Origin: Alphaproteobacteria bacterium UBA6347
Lineage (GTDB): Bacteria; Pseudomonadota; Alphaproteobacteria; CAAGCB01; CAG-977
Assembly: GCA_002440235.1 (NCBI GenBank)
Contig: DJRZ01000067.1
Coordinates: forward strand, 195 to 10,918
Direction of reading: 5' to 3'
Length of the DNA stretch: 10,724 nucleotides
Under the pieces are notes generated by a model. The model searched no databases and was not told the origin of the DNA. It saw nothing but the letters and a program-made list of their open reading frames with translations. The translations under genes and the position numbers were made by a program. Shown piece by piece: positions 5,788-10,724 of this stretch (its first letter is position 1; each line of letters opens with the position of its first letter).

Positions 5788-6468
5788 TCAAGCGGCAATC
5801 GCCGGATCGTGTTTCAGTTTGGAATTGACCAGCGTTTCCAATTCGGCGGCTTCGTTCGTTCTGCCCGCCTGTTTCAGTTCACTGATAATCCGTCCCGCGC
5901 CCTGCACGATTTTTTCGTTTTCGGGGTGCGTCAGTTCAATGGACGCGTCGGGCGCTTTGGCGAAATAGGCTTTGCATTTGTCAAAACGTTCTTTCAGCGT
6001 CGGTTCTTTTTTCGCCGCGGCGGGCAACTGCTCCGGCTGGGCGGGTTTCGCAGGCGGTCTTTTCGGTTCGTCGCCTGTGTTGGTCGCGTCGGCGTCTTTG
6101 TTGTCGTCAATGCAGAACATGCCGTTCAACGCGTATTTTCTGGCGTAAGACGATGCCGAACCCGTGATTTGACTGTCATCCATGCCTTTTTTCGTTTCGG
6201 CTTCACGGGCAAAAGCCGATGTTTCAATCTCTTCCGTCCCGACGCGAAACTTCGCGACCGCCCGAACGTACCAGCGCCCGCCGATAAATTCGATTTCGTC
6301 CGTGATTGTCAGCACCGCGCCGACCTCGTGCAAGAGCGGTTTGACCGCTTCCAAGATGTCTTCGCAGGAACGGTAGGCGTAGCCCCCGAATTTGTTGTAC
6401 TGCGTTTTGTTCGCTTTAAGCTTGAATTGCACCGCGCTCAAAGCCGTGATAACGTTTGTTTCAGCCAT
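5788..6468 (-). CDS. erf: Erf-type single-strand annealing recombinase
   Basis: This 226-residue protein belongs to the ERF superfamily, which anneals complementary single strands for phage recombination and circularisation. The conserved domain spans residues about 5-125: YNKFGGYAYRSCEDILEAVK (24-43), PLLHEVGAVLTITDE, then SASSYARKYALNGMFCIDD (104-122). After it comes a Pro/Ala/Lys-rich linker (about 130-155) and a helical C terminus (160-222). AGGGGA six bases before the ATG at 6468 sets the start, inside the end of the preceding gene (8-base overlap). It heads the Erf, Gp157, NinB-like, SSB block. Confidence 0.92.
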   Translation of the reverse strand: MAETNVITALSAVQFKLKANKTQYNKFGGYAYRSCEDILEAVKPLLHEVGAVLTITDEIEFIGGRWYVRAVAKFRVGTEEIETSAFAREAETKKGMDDSQITGSASSYARKYALNGMFCIDDNKDADATNTGDEPKRPPAKPAQPEQLPAAAKKEPTLKERFDKCKAYFAKAPDASIELTHPENEKIVQGAGRIISELKQAGRTNEAAELETLVNSKLKHDPAIAA

Positions 6469-6835
6469 TGAATTTCCCCTTTGCCTGATGTTGTTCCAAT
6501 GAAAGCAGCTGTTTCCCGATTTCGGGATAATTGAAATTGCCCCGTTCCAGCGTCGCCCGCGTCAATATCGCGAACACTCCGCCCAAAATAATCGGGTCGA
6601 TTTGTCCCAGCGGGTCGTCCAGAACGTCGGACGCGACCCGTTCGACAATCGCGTCTGCGCGGTCGTCTTCGTTGTACGGAGAGTTCGGAACGATGTCGCC
6701 ATAACTGTTTTCATGGGCGTTGTCGTAATCCCAATCTTCCGCCGCCTTGTCCGCCAGTCGTTTGGCTTCGTTCAGCAACAGCCCGAACACCCGCCGAACA
6801 GCGCGGTTGTAAGCTTGAAAATTTTGGTAGTTCAT
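6461..6835 (-). CDS. Hypothetical phage early protein
   Basis: This 124-residue protein is not recognised. An N-terminal amphipathic basic helix (residues 5-30) is followed by an acidic, aromatic stretch (31-62, with WDYDNAHENSYGDIV) and two predicted C-terminal helices (60-98, with PIILGGVFAILTRATLERGN). There is no signal peptide. AAGGAG eight bases before the ATG at 6835 is strong and fixes the start. It lies directly before erf with an 8-base overlap, so it is probably made together with the recombination genes. Confidence 0.8.
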   Translation of the reverse strand: MNYQNFQAYNRAVRRVFGLLLNEAKRLADKAAEDWDYDNAHENSYGDIVPNSPYNEDDRADAIVERVASDVLDDPLGQIDPIILGGVFAILTRATLERGNFNYPEIGKQLLSLEQHQAKGKFNG

Positions 6836-7083
6836 GCGTCAGCTCCTTGTTTGTTTTCAGAAAGCCGCCCGCGGCGGGAGATTGGAGGGGAAGAACGCCG
6901 CCGACGGCTTCGTGAAAGCAAAAAAAGGCTTGCGATAAGGGGTTGCACCTTGTCCGCCCGAAGGTCGGCTCTGTGTTTTTTCGCCTGCCGACACCGCCGA
7001 AGCGACCGCGCAGCCCTAACCGACAATCCGCGTTTTCCGCGATTCGTTCCCGAATGCCCGTGCCGGTGGCGGGGCGGAAACAT
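6832..7083 (-). CDS. Doubtful Arg-rich leader ORF, first frame after the leftward promoter
   Basis: An 83-codon frame opens with ATG at 7083, about 17 bases after the inferred start of the leftward transcript, and ends across the next start as ATGA. The product would have 19 Arg and 5 Lys and no domain I know. No clear SD precedes it, and high-GC DNA yields such Arg/Ser frames by chance. Position and basic character match lambda N, and minus-strand 7025-7044 forms a stem with a GAAAA pentaloop as in boxB. However, no boxA is visible and the hairpin lies inside the frame. It may instead be a structured untranslated leader. Confidence 0.3.
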   Translation of the reverse strand: MFPPRHRHGHSGTNRGKRGLSVRAARSLRRCRQAKKHRADLRADKVQPLIASLFLLSRSRRRRSSPPISRRGRLSENKQGADA

Positions 7084-7095
7084 CGGTTTGACCCG

Positions 7096-7157
7096 ATAAG
7101 AAAAACATTATAAGAAAAATCTTATGATGTCAATATGAAAAATAAGAAAAATCTTAT
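7096..7157. promoter_or_regulatory. Operator cluster OL: three ATAAGA-N4-TCTTAT sites
   Basis: Two perfect 16-base palindromes, ATAAGA-AAAA-TCTTAT, lie at 7110-7125 and 7142-7157; the second extends further through flanking A and T runs. A third, imperfect site is at 7096-7111 (right half CATTAT). The same palindrome occurs at the repressor/cro junction, so these are the repressor and Cro binding sites of the leftward promoter. Confidence 0.8.
7107..7133 (-). promoter_or_regulatory. Leftward early promoter (PL-like)
   Basis: On the minus strand TTGACA (7128-7133) and TATAAT (7107-7112) are both perfect but separated by only 15 bases. Transcription would start near 7100 and run through the recombination genes toward int. 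The palindromic operator 7110-7125 fills the spacer, and a second one overlaps the -10 box, so repressor binding should shut it off. Confidence 0.75.
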
Positions 7158-7249
7158 TTTTTGCGATTTGAGATGAAAACAGCGGAAAGTCGGGCTTTTC
7201 AGCGGTGGCGGTCGGCAAAAGGGGGAACGGGAGGGAAAAAGATTTGCTT

Positions 7250-7277
7250 TTGCAAACCAGACGTTTTGGGGTAACAT
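7250..7277 (+). promoter_or_regulatory. Possible promoter of the rightward membrane-protein gene
   Basis: TTGCAA (7250-7255) and TAACAT (7272-7277) are 16 bases apart, each four of six to consensus. A small inverted repeat TTTGC-TTTT-GCAAA (7243-7256) overlaps the -35 box. It points to the reading frame starting at 7311. The rest of 7158-7249 shows nothing clear. Confidence 0.4.
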
Positions 7278-7310
7278 CCGTTTTGCTCTATTAAAACAAG
7301 GGAGAATGTT

Positions 7311-7388
7311 TTGAAATTTTTATATATCGTTATTGGCATAATCGGTCTTTTTTCCGCTTTTGTTTTTTATTGTATCCGAACTGGATAG
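7311..7388 (+). other. Displaced N-terminal segment of the membrane-protein gene
   Basis: A TTG at 7311 follows AGGGAG (7299-7304) by six bases, the best ribosome site here. It opens a 25-codon frame encoding a typical first membrane helix (MKFLYIVIGIIGLFSAFVF) that ends at TAG 7386-7388. The much longer following frame is one base out of phase. Removing one T from the six-T run 7363-7368 joins the two into one continuous membrane protein. I therefore read this as the true start of the next gene, cut off by a single-base length change. Confidence 0.6.
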
Positions 7389-7770
7389 CACCGAAACCGC
7401 TGGCGGCGAAATGCCGCTCTTCACAGACAAAGATGAGAATAAAGCAACGCCGGCGCAAACTGCTGTGTTGGGTTTTCTTTTTATGGGATATTGTCCTTTT
7501 TTGCGAGGACTGTTTAAAGAAATCCCTTTGCCTTATTTGTTTATGCGTACAATCGTACCCGCCGCAATATCCATTTTGCTGGCGTGGTTTTTCGGACATT
7601 ACGCATCTTTTCAAATGGCAAAAGATGAAAAAAAGCCAGAATTTATTAGGCAAAAAGGTATTTTCGGAAAACCGAAATATGGTTTACTGTCAAAATTCAT
7701 GATATTTTTAACATTAGCGGCTTTTTTCTCGCCTTTGATTTTAATGAAATATAATTCGTTCGGAGAATAA
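7360..7770 (+). CDS. Multi-span membrane protein, 5' end probably frameshifted
   Basis: The frame is open from 7342. The first usable codon is TTG 7360, without a ribosome site; ATG 7411 is another choice. It encodes about 136 residues with hydrophobic spans near residues 32-50 (AQTAVLGFLFMGYCPF), 62-84 (RTIVPAAISILLAWFFGHY) and 112-130 (KFMIFLTLAAFFSPLILM), separated by charged loops. No family is recognised. The natural N terminus is most likely the segment starting at 7311. It is the only rightward gene left of the repressor, AT-rich compared with the recombination genes, with its own promoter and a strong terminator. That suggests a lysogen-expressed accessory gene, now possibly inactive or phase-switched. 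Confidence 0.6.
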   Translation: MFFIVSELDSTETAGGEMPLFTDKDENKATPAQTAVLGFLFMGYCPFLRGLFKEIPLPYLFMRTIVPAAISILLAWFFGHYASFQMAKDEKKPEFIRQKGIFGKPKYGLLSKFMIFLTLAAFFSPLILMKYNSFGE

Positions 7771-7804
7771 AAGAAAGCCCCGTAATTGTTTACGGGGCTT
7801 TCTT
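7771..7804. terminator. Strong bidirectional terminator between convergent genes
   Basis: A perfect 15-base-pair stem (7771-7785 with 7790-7804, core AAAGCCCCGTAA/TTACGGGGCTTT) has loop TTGT and T-rich ends on both strands. It starts immediately after the TAA of the rightward gene and lies 24 bases past the stop of the leftward membrane-protein gene, so it ends both transcripts and keeps the lysogeny unit from running into the leftward promoter region. Confidence 0.92.
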
Positions 7805-7827
7805 TAAAAGGAGACAAACTCAACACC

Positions 7828-8151
7828 TTATTTTTCAGAAATGTTCGCAATCAAAGTCAGAAAAGCGGATTTGATAGATTCATGATTTGCCAGAAAAGCA
7901 ACGATGCTAAGCAAAACAACGAAAAGCCACCATAAAAAGTTCGTCAAAAAACCGTCAAGGATAACCTGCCAATATGAATGTTCGGCTTTAACCACAAACT
8001 TTTCATATTCGATTAAAATGCCGTCGGCTTCTTTTTCAACCAAATCTTTCGGAGCGTTTCCGCCTTCCTTTCGCATCTCGTCAATCAGGGAGTTGACGAC
8101 AACGTCTTTGACGTATTTGCGCGGGTTTTTATATTTTGCGCGTTTGGGCAT
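7828..8151 (-). CDS. Small single-span membrane protein downstream of the Dcd-like gene
   Basis: This 107-residue protein has a basic cytoplasmic-type N terminus (MPKRAKYKNPRKYVKD), a charged helical region to about 60, and one strong membrane span at about 68-88 (FLTNFLWWLFVVLLSIVAFL). A short amphipathic helix (92-103) ends the chain. The family is not recognised. A TTG would add two residues, but AAGGA six bases before the ATG at 8151 sets the start. That SD lies in the last codons of the Dcd-like gene, whose stop ends two bases before this ATG, so the two are translated together. It is the last gene of the repressor unit, ending at the shared terminator. Its place resembles rexB in lambda, which is also a membrane protein; that parallel is inference. 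Confidence 0.75.
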   Translation of the reverse strand: MPKRAKYKNPRKYVKDVVVNSLIDEMRKEGGNAPKDLVEKEADGILIEYEKFVVKAEHSYWQVILDGFLTNFLWWLFVVLLSIVAFLANHESIKSAFLTLIANISEK

Positions 8152-8153
8152 AA

Positions 8154-8723
8154 TCAATCCTTAGCGGCAAACGGGAACAGTTTTTTGACGGCTTTGCTTA
8201 ACGCCTCAATGTCCGGATCATATTGCAATTTCGACGGCGAAACGTTTTCATCCATATATTTCGCGTCCTGCTGCATATCATAGGATTCCGGCTCAAACGC
8301 CATTTTTTGCAAAACCAACTGGGCGATACGAATCCCAGGGTGCAATACGACATCAACGCCGGTGTTGTTCGTTATCGTCAGCGGCAAATTACCAGAATAA
8401 CCAGGGTGAACGTAAATTGTGGAGATGGACAGTCCCAATCTGGTCACAGAACTGCGCGGCACAATCAAACCAGACATTGTTTTAGGCATTTCAATACGTT
8501 CTTTGATGCCGATAAAAGCCGTTTCCCCTTTTTTTAAGGTATATTCGGAAAAGTCTGAAAATTCCTGCGCATTTTCCAAGACATCGTCGCCGACGATATA
8601 CGGGGAAGTCAAATTATATTTGTATGCATTGCTACCCAAACGCAAATCAACGGCAGAGGCATTCAGCGCGCCGCCATCAAAAGGCTGTACAATTTTAGAA
8701 ACGATTGATCCAAGGTCTGTCAT
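8154..8723 (-). CDS. dCTP deaminase-fold protein lacking catalytic residues
   Basis: This 189-residue protein aligns along the dCTP deaminase/dUTPase fold. It has SAVDLRLG (23-30), PRSSVTRLGL (89-98; the RSS phosphate-binding motif), HPGYSGNLPLTITNN (106-120), PGIRIAQLVLQ (129-139) and a DAKY motif (153-156) near the C terminus. Active enzymes carry IDPG and a catalytic Glu in LE-x-x-N (E138 in E. coli Dcd). Here these positions are H106 and T116, and the residue matching R126 is Y104. Deamination or dUTP hydrolysis is therefore unlikely; nucleotide binding or a regulatory role is possible. GAGGAG seven bases before the ATG at 8723 sets the start. It follows the repressor gene by 52 bases and is coupled to the membrane-protein gene. 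Confidence 0.82.
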   Translation of the reverse strand: MTDLGSIVSKIVQPFDGGALNASAVDLRLGSNAYKYNLTSPYIVGDDVLENAQEFSDFSEYTLKKGETAFIGIKERIEMPKTMSGLIVPRSSVTRLGLSISTIYVHPGYSGNLPLTITNNTGVDVVLHPGIRIAQLVLQKMAFEPESYDMQQDAKYMDENVSPSKLQYDPDIEALSKAVKKLFPFAAKD

Positions 8724-8741
8724 TCTTTTGCTCCTCTCTTC

Positions 8742-8769
8742 ATTATGAAAGATTAGGATTAAAAATCAA
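8742..8769 (-). promoter_or_regulatory. Possible promoter of the Dcd-like/membrane-protein pair
   Basis: On the minus strand TTGATT (8764-8769) and CATAAT (8742-8747, five of six) are 16 bases apart in the AT-rich gap after the repressor stop. No terminator is visible in the gap, so the pair may also be read through from the repressor promoter. Confidence 0.45.
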
Positions 8770-8775
8770 TAAAAA

Positions 8776-9462
8776 TTATCCCACTTTTTCAGCCGTCAAG
8801 GTGTAGATGACTTTTCCGACGACATAGACATCGGATGCGGACGCGGTGATGTTGTCGTATTTTGGATTGTCCGATTTGATGACGATGTCGCTGCCGATTG
8901 TGTTCTGAATGCGTTTCACCGCCAGACCGGAGGTCATGCGGATTAAAAACATACCGTCCGAATCGACGGCGTTGCGCGACGTGTCCACCAGTACCCAGTC
9001 GCCGTCTTTCAGCGTCGGTTCCATGGAGTCCCCGAACACACGCAGCATTTTGACCGATTCTGGATTGGCGAACGTGATGGTTTGAAATTCGGTTTTTGGA
9101 ATTTGCCAAATTCCTATGATATTCTCGCCGATATTTTCAACGCCATTTCCACAACAGGCGCGAGCGTCCAAAACGTCAATGGAAACAAGTCCGGAAGTTT
9201 GTTTCACCGAACCGAAAACGGCAATGCGTCGGGCTTGAACTTTTTGCTCGTCCGTCATCAATTCGGTTTCATCAACGCCAAGAAGCCCTGCCACGATTTT
9301 ACGTTGGGTGTCGGATAAAACGCGAGGCGAACGCTTTTTGATATATTGCTGAATGTAGGCTGTGTTTTTGCCTAATGCTGTTGAAACGGACGCATAATCT
9401 ACGCCGTCTTGTTTGCGAATCAGCTCTTCAATTTTTGAACGTATTGTGTCAGGTGTTTCCAT
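8776..9462 (-). CDS. cI: LexA/CI-like phage repressor (S24 peptidase fold)
   Basis: This 228-residue master repressor keeps the lysogenic state by binding the palindromes on both sides of it. Residues about 5-70 form the HTH domain. Residues about 85-228 form the S24 domain with catalytic S146 (VFGDSMEPTLKDGDWVLVD) and K183 (LAVKRIQ). The expected self-cleavage site is C104-G105 (ARACCGNG), a Cys-Gly bond like that of UmuD instead of the more common Ala-Gly. The prophage should therefore be induced by RecA after DNA damage. AAAGGAG (9470-9476) precedes the ATG at 9462. It is divergent from the Cro-like gene and is followed by the Dcd-like and membrane genes. Confidence 0.93.
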   Translation of the reverse strand: METPDTIRSKIEELIRKQDGVDYASVSTALGKNTAYIQQYIKKRSPRVLSDTQRKIVAGLLGVDETELMTDEQKVQARRIAVFGSVKQTSGLVSIDVLDARACCGNGVENIGENIIGIWQIPKTEFQTITFANPESVKMLRVFGDSMEPTLKDGDWVLVDTSRNAVDSDGMFLIRMTSGLAVKRIQNTIGSDIVIKSDNPKYDNITASASDVYVVGKVIYTLTAEKVG

Positions 9463-9482
9463 TTTCTTGCTCCTTTACCAAG

Positions 9483-9510
9483 GTTATAATAAAAATCTTA
9501 TACGTGCAAA
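9483..9510 (-). promoter_or_regulatory. Tentative repressor-maintenance promoter (PRM-like)
   Basis: On the minus strand TTTGCA (9505-9510, four of six) and TATAAC (9483-9488, five of six) are 16 bases apart and overlap the left operator 9486-9501. Transcription would start very close to the ribosome site, so the true promoter may lie elsewhere in this AT-rich gap. Confidence 0.35.
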
Positions 9511-9548
9511 TAAGAAAATTATCATTGACTAAATAAGATTTGTCTTAT
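9486..9548. promoter_or_regulatory. Operator cluster OR: three spaced palindromes
   Basis: The best site, ATAAGA-TTTG-TCTTAT, is at 9533-9548. Weaker ones are at 9510-9525 (right half TATCAT) and 9486-9501 (left half ATAATA). Centres are 23 and 24 bases apart, a regular three-site arrangement like lambda OR. The rightmost and strongest site fills the spacer of the rightward promoter; the leftmost is closest to the repressor gene. Confidence 0.8.
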
Positions 9549-9553
9549 AAAAT
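9525..9553 (+). promoter_or_regulatory. Rightward early promoter (PR-like)
   Basis: TTGACT (9525-9530) and TAAAAT (9548-9553) are 17 bases apart, each five of six to consensus, giving a start near 9560 just before the Cro-like gene. The strongest operator covers its spacer, so the repressor should block it. Confidence 0.75.
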
Positions 9554-9577
9554 TGCTTGCACGAAAGGAAAAATCTA

Positions 9578-9775
9578 ATGACGAAAAGTGAATTTTTGGA
9601 ATACGTCGAGCATTTTTTGGTGAAAACAGGAATGTCGGCGACGACGTTCGGCATCAAGGCGAAAGCCGAACCGAATTTTGTGTTCAGTCTGCGTAGCGGA
9701 CGGGAGTGTCGCGAAGACGTACAAGCACGCGTCATCAATTTTATCGAGGAGAACGAGAATGAACAAAAGCAATGA
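9578..9775 (+). CDS. cro: Cro-like small DNA-binding protein
   Basis: This 65-residue protein is the first gene of the rightward operon and is divergent from the repressor, which is the Cro position. Residues 18-45 (GMSATTFGIKAKAEPNFVFS, then LRSGREC) form an HTH-like pair, with the pattern of a lambda-type domain in which the second helix reads DNA. The tail is acidic. It probably binds the ATAAGA-N4-TCTTAT operators and turns off the repressor during lytic growth. The frame is open to 9557, but AAAGGA eight bases before the ATG at 9578 sets the start. It overlaps the next gene by 17 bases. Confidence 0.78.
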   Translation: MTKSEFLEYVEHFLVKTGMSATTFGIKAKAEPNFVFSLRSGRECREDVQARVINFIEENENEQKQ

Positions 9776-10076
9776 AAACGACACAGTCAACCAAGCCGAT
9801 TTTATACAGGAAGCGGGCGAAGCGAACGGAATTCAAATCGTCAACGGCGTGGACGTTTGCAGACTGTTGAGCTTTATCGAACGCGTCGAACGGTTGGAGG
9901 AAGAAAAGAAAGCGCTGACGAACGACATCAAAGATGTTTTCGACGAAGCCAAAGCCGCCCGTTTTGATGTGAAAGCCATCAAAACATTGTTGAAGCGCCG
10001 CAAGGAAGACGAACACGAAGCCGAAGAGCAGGATTTCATCGTCGAAACGTACAAGTGCGCTTTGGGAATGGCGTAA
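9759..10076 (+). CDS. GapR-like protein (DUF2312)
   Basis: This 105-residue protein matches the DUF2312/GapR family over residues about 33-105: LLSFIERVERLEEEKKALTN, DIKDVFDEAKAARFDVKAIK, then TLLKRRKEDEHEAEEQDFIV. GapR is an alphaproteobacterial nucleoid protein that clamps overtwisted DNA and stimulates gyrase and topo IV. A phage copy could act on its own replicating DNA or compete with the host protein; that is inference. Residues 1-32 are extra relative to the domain. GAGGAG eight bases before the ATG at 9759 sets the start, ruling out the longer frame from 9678. It overlaps cro, and the VRR-NUC gene begins on the next base after its stop. Confidence 0.88.
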   Translation: MNKSNENDTVNQADFIQEAGEANGIQIVNGVDVCRLLSFIERVERLEEEKKALTNDIKDVFDEAKAARFDVKAIKTLLKRRKEDEHEAEEQDFIVETYKCALGMA

Positions 10077-10478
10077 ATGAACGATTTGGAACACCGGATA
10101 CAATGCGGCATTGTCCGCCATTTGCGATTGCGGGGAGCGTGCGTCTTTGCCGTGCCGAACGGCGGGGCGCGCGACGCAATCACGGGCAAGCGTTTAAAAT
10201 GCGAAGGCGTTTTGGCGGGCGTGTCGGATTTGGTCATCGTCGGAAAGGGCGAGGTGTTCTTTGTTGAAATCAAGACCCCGACGGGCAAGCAGTCGGACAG
10301 TCAAAAAGAGTTCCAGCGCGAAGTCGAAGCCAGAGGATTTAAATACCTGTTGTGGCGTTCGGTCGATGACGCGGCGAACTGGGCGAATGAAACGTATGGG
10401 CGCGGTTGTCTTGCTTGCTCCAAACCAAAACAGCTGATGCTGTCCGCGCCCGCCTTATTTCAAGGAGCAAGGAAATGA
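10077..10478 (+). CDS. VRR-NUC domain nuclease
   Basis: This 133-residue protein is a PD-(D/E)XK-fold VRR-NUC enzyme, a structure-specific nuclease family that can cut branched or Holliday-type DNA. Motifs seen: E5/Q9 in the first helix, AVPNGGARD (25-33), EGVLAGVSDLVIV with D51, FFVEIKTP with E64 and K66, and SDSQKEFQ with Q76. The catalytic set D51-E64-K66 is intact. After residue 105 the tail (RGCLACSKPKQ) is not part of the domain. The start follows the GapR stop directly (TAAATG) and the end overlaps the next gene as ATGA. In phages such genes often stand in for RusA-type resolvases in the early operon. Confidence 0.88.
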   Translation: MNDLEHRIQCGIVRHLRLRGACVFAVPNGGARDAITGKRLKCEGVLAGVSDLVIVGKGEVFFVEIKTPTGKQSDSQKEFQREVEARGFKYLLWRSVDDAANWANETYGRGCLACSKPKQLMLSAPALFQGARK

Positions 10479-10724
10479 GCGAACAATTTATATTTTATCG
10501 GAACTTTTTTGACAGCGTTCCGAAATCGTTGAGAAAAGAATTTTGCTATGCGTTGGCGGCATACGTTTTTGACGAGGAATTGCCGGAGGACGAAATCGTC
10601 CGAATGATGGTCAATCTGGTTGCGCCGTCTTTGAACAAAAGCGAAATGAAGCGCGGCGGAAACAACAATCCGTCGGGCAAAAATCAGCACTCGGTCAAAG
10701 CCGAGGTCAAAGATGAGGTCAAAG
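10475..10724 (+). CDS. Probable phage replication-module protein (partial, runs off window)
   Basis: An ATG at 10475, with AAGGAG eight bases upstream and an ATGA overlap with the nuclease gene, opens a frame with no stop before the window ends (83 codons seen). The start, FIFYRNFFDSVPKSLRKEF, resembles the DUF6291-like N-terminal part of phage replication-associated proteins (a helix pair found before a KRGGNNNPSGK-type linker, here near residues 63-73). The linker is followed by VKAEVKDEVK, encoded by a 12-base tandem repeat. The family call is from remembered pattern only; the C-terminal domain is outside the window. Confidence 0.65.
   Translation, partial: MSEQFIFYRNFFDSVPKSLRKEFCYALAAYVFDEELPEDEIVRMMVNLVAPSLNKSEMKRGGNNNPSGKNQHSVKAEVKDEVK
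10692..10724 (+). repeat. 12-base in-frame tandem repeat
   Basis: The unit GTCAAAGNNGAG recurs with a 12-base period (GTCAAAGCCGAG, GTCAAAGATGAG, GTCAAAG...) and is cut by the window end. It encodes VK-A/D-E tetrapeptides in a hydrophilic linker, so copy number can change without breaking the frame. Confidence 0.6.

Larger units (their letters stand above)
73..10724. mobile_element. Integrated temperate phage (prophage), left end only
   Basis: Everything right of the tRNA fragment reads as one lambda-like early region. It has the integrase next to the att site, a leftward recombination operon, a CI/Cro switch with shared operators, and a rightward early operon. No structural, packaging or lysis genes are visible; they should follow to the right, with the other att site beyond them. 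The lambda-like order supports a functional phage origin. Intactness cannot be judged from this half. Confidence 0.93.

Noticed and set aside
4800..6471. Long Arg/Phe-rich plus-strand frames opposite erf, gp157 and the NinB-like gene
   Set aside because: They are antisense shadows of recognisable proteins in GC-rich codons.
7330..7850. Minus-strand frames of 107 and 79 codons around the rightward membrane gene
   Set aside because: They cross the terminator or lie antisense to a gene with clear membrane spans, and lack ribosome sites.
9529..10288. Minus-strand frames opposite cro, the GapR-like gene and VRR-NUC
   Set aside because: Shadows of three recognisable rightward genes with SD sequences and coupled starts.
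1..10724. CRISPR array, rRNA, insertion sequence or transposase
   Set aside because: No regularly spaced repeats, rRNA signatures, IS inverted repeats or transposase motifs were seen on either strand.

Overview
The window is the integrase-proximal end of a temperate phage genome (prophage) integrated into a tRNA-Val(CAC) gene. The host is most likely an alphaproteobacterium. Three things point there: the tRNA 3' half has an alphaproteobacterial form, the single-strand binding protein ends in DDEIPF, and the early right operon carries a GapR/DUF2312 protein, a family typical of Alphaproteobacteria. Composition is near 50% GC, with AT-rich islands at the control regions and in the accessory genes. 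Host assignment is inference.

Layout. Positions 1-72 are host DNA ending in a bidirectional terminator. Positions 73-117 hold only the 3' part of the tRNA (minus strand), which is the attachment core; the intact tRNA should lie beyond the right edge. A leftward early operon fills about 7100 down to 250. In transcription order it holds: an uncertain Arg-rich leader ORF, a hypothetical protein, an Erf-type annealing protein, a Gp157-family protein, a NinB/Orf-like protein, a coding-looking segment without a start, and SSB. Then come a lipoprotein gene with its own promoter, a C4-type antisense RNA with the Bro-N antirepressor it controls, four small genes of unknown function (two of them previously hidden in longer frames), an excisionase-like HTH protein, and the tyrosine integrase. 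Start codons are mostly set by clear Shine-Dalgarno sequences, and many genes overlap by 4-20 bases.

The immunity region spans about 7096-9577. Two operator clusters share the palindrome ATAAGA-N4-TCTTAT. One sits on the leftward promoter (7096-7157), the other between repressor and cro (9486-9548). Between them lie a rightward membrane-protein gene with an apparent homopolymer frameshift, a strong bidirectional terminator, and a leftward unit: LexA/CI-like repressor, a dCTP-deaminase-fold protein that lacks the catalytic residues, and a single-span membrane protein. This is the position that rexA-rexB occupy downstream of cI in lambda.

The rightward early operon starts with a small Cro-like protein, a GapR-like protein, a VRR-NUC nuclease and the start of a probable replication-module gene that runs off the window. 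The repressor and Cro choose between lysogeny and lytic growth. The C4 RNA/antirepressor pair is a second immunity layer. Erf, SSB, the NinB-like protein and Gp157 form a recombination module. The lipoprotein, the two membrane proteins and the deaminase-like protein are accessory (moron) genes and the best candidates for unknown biology.
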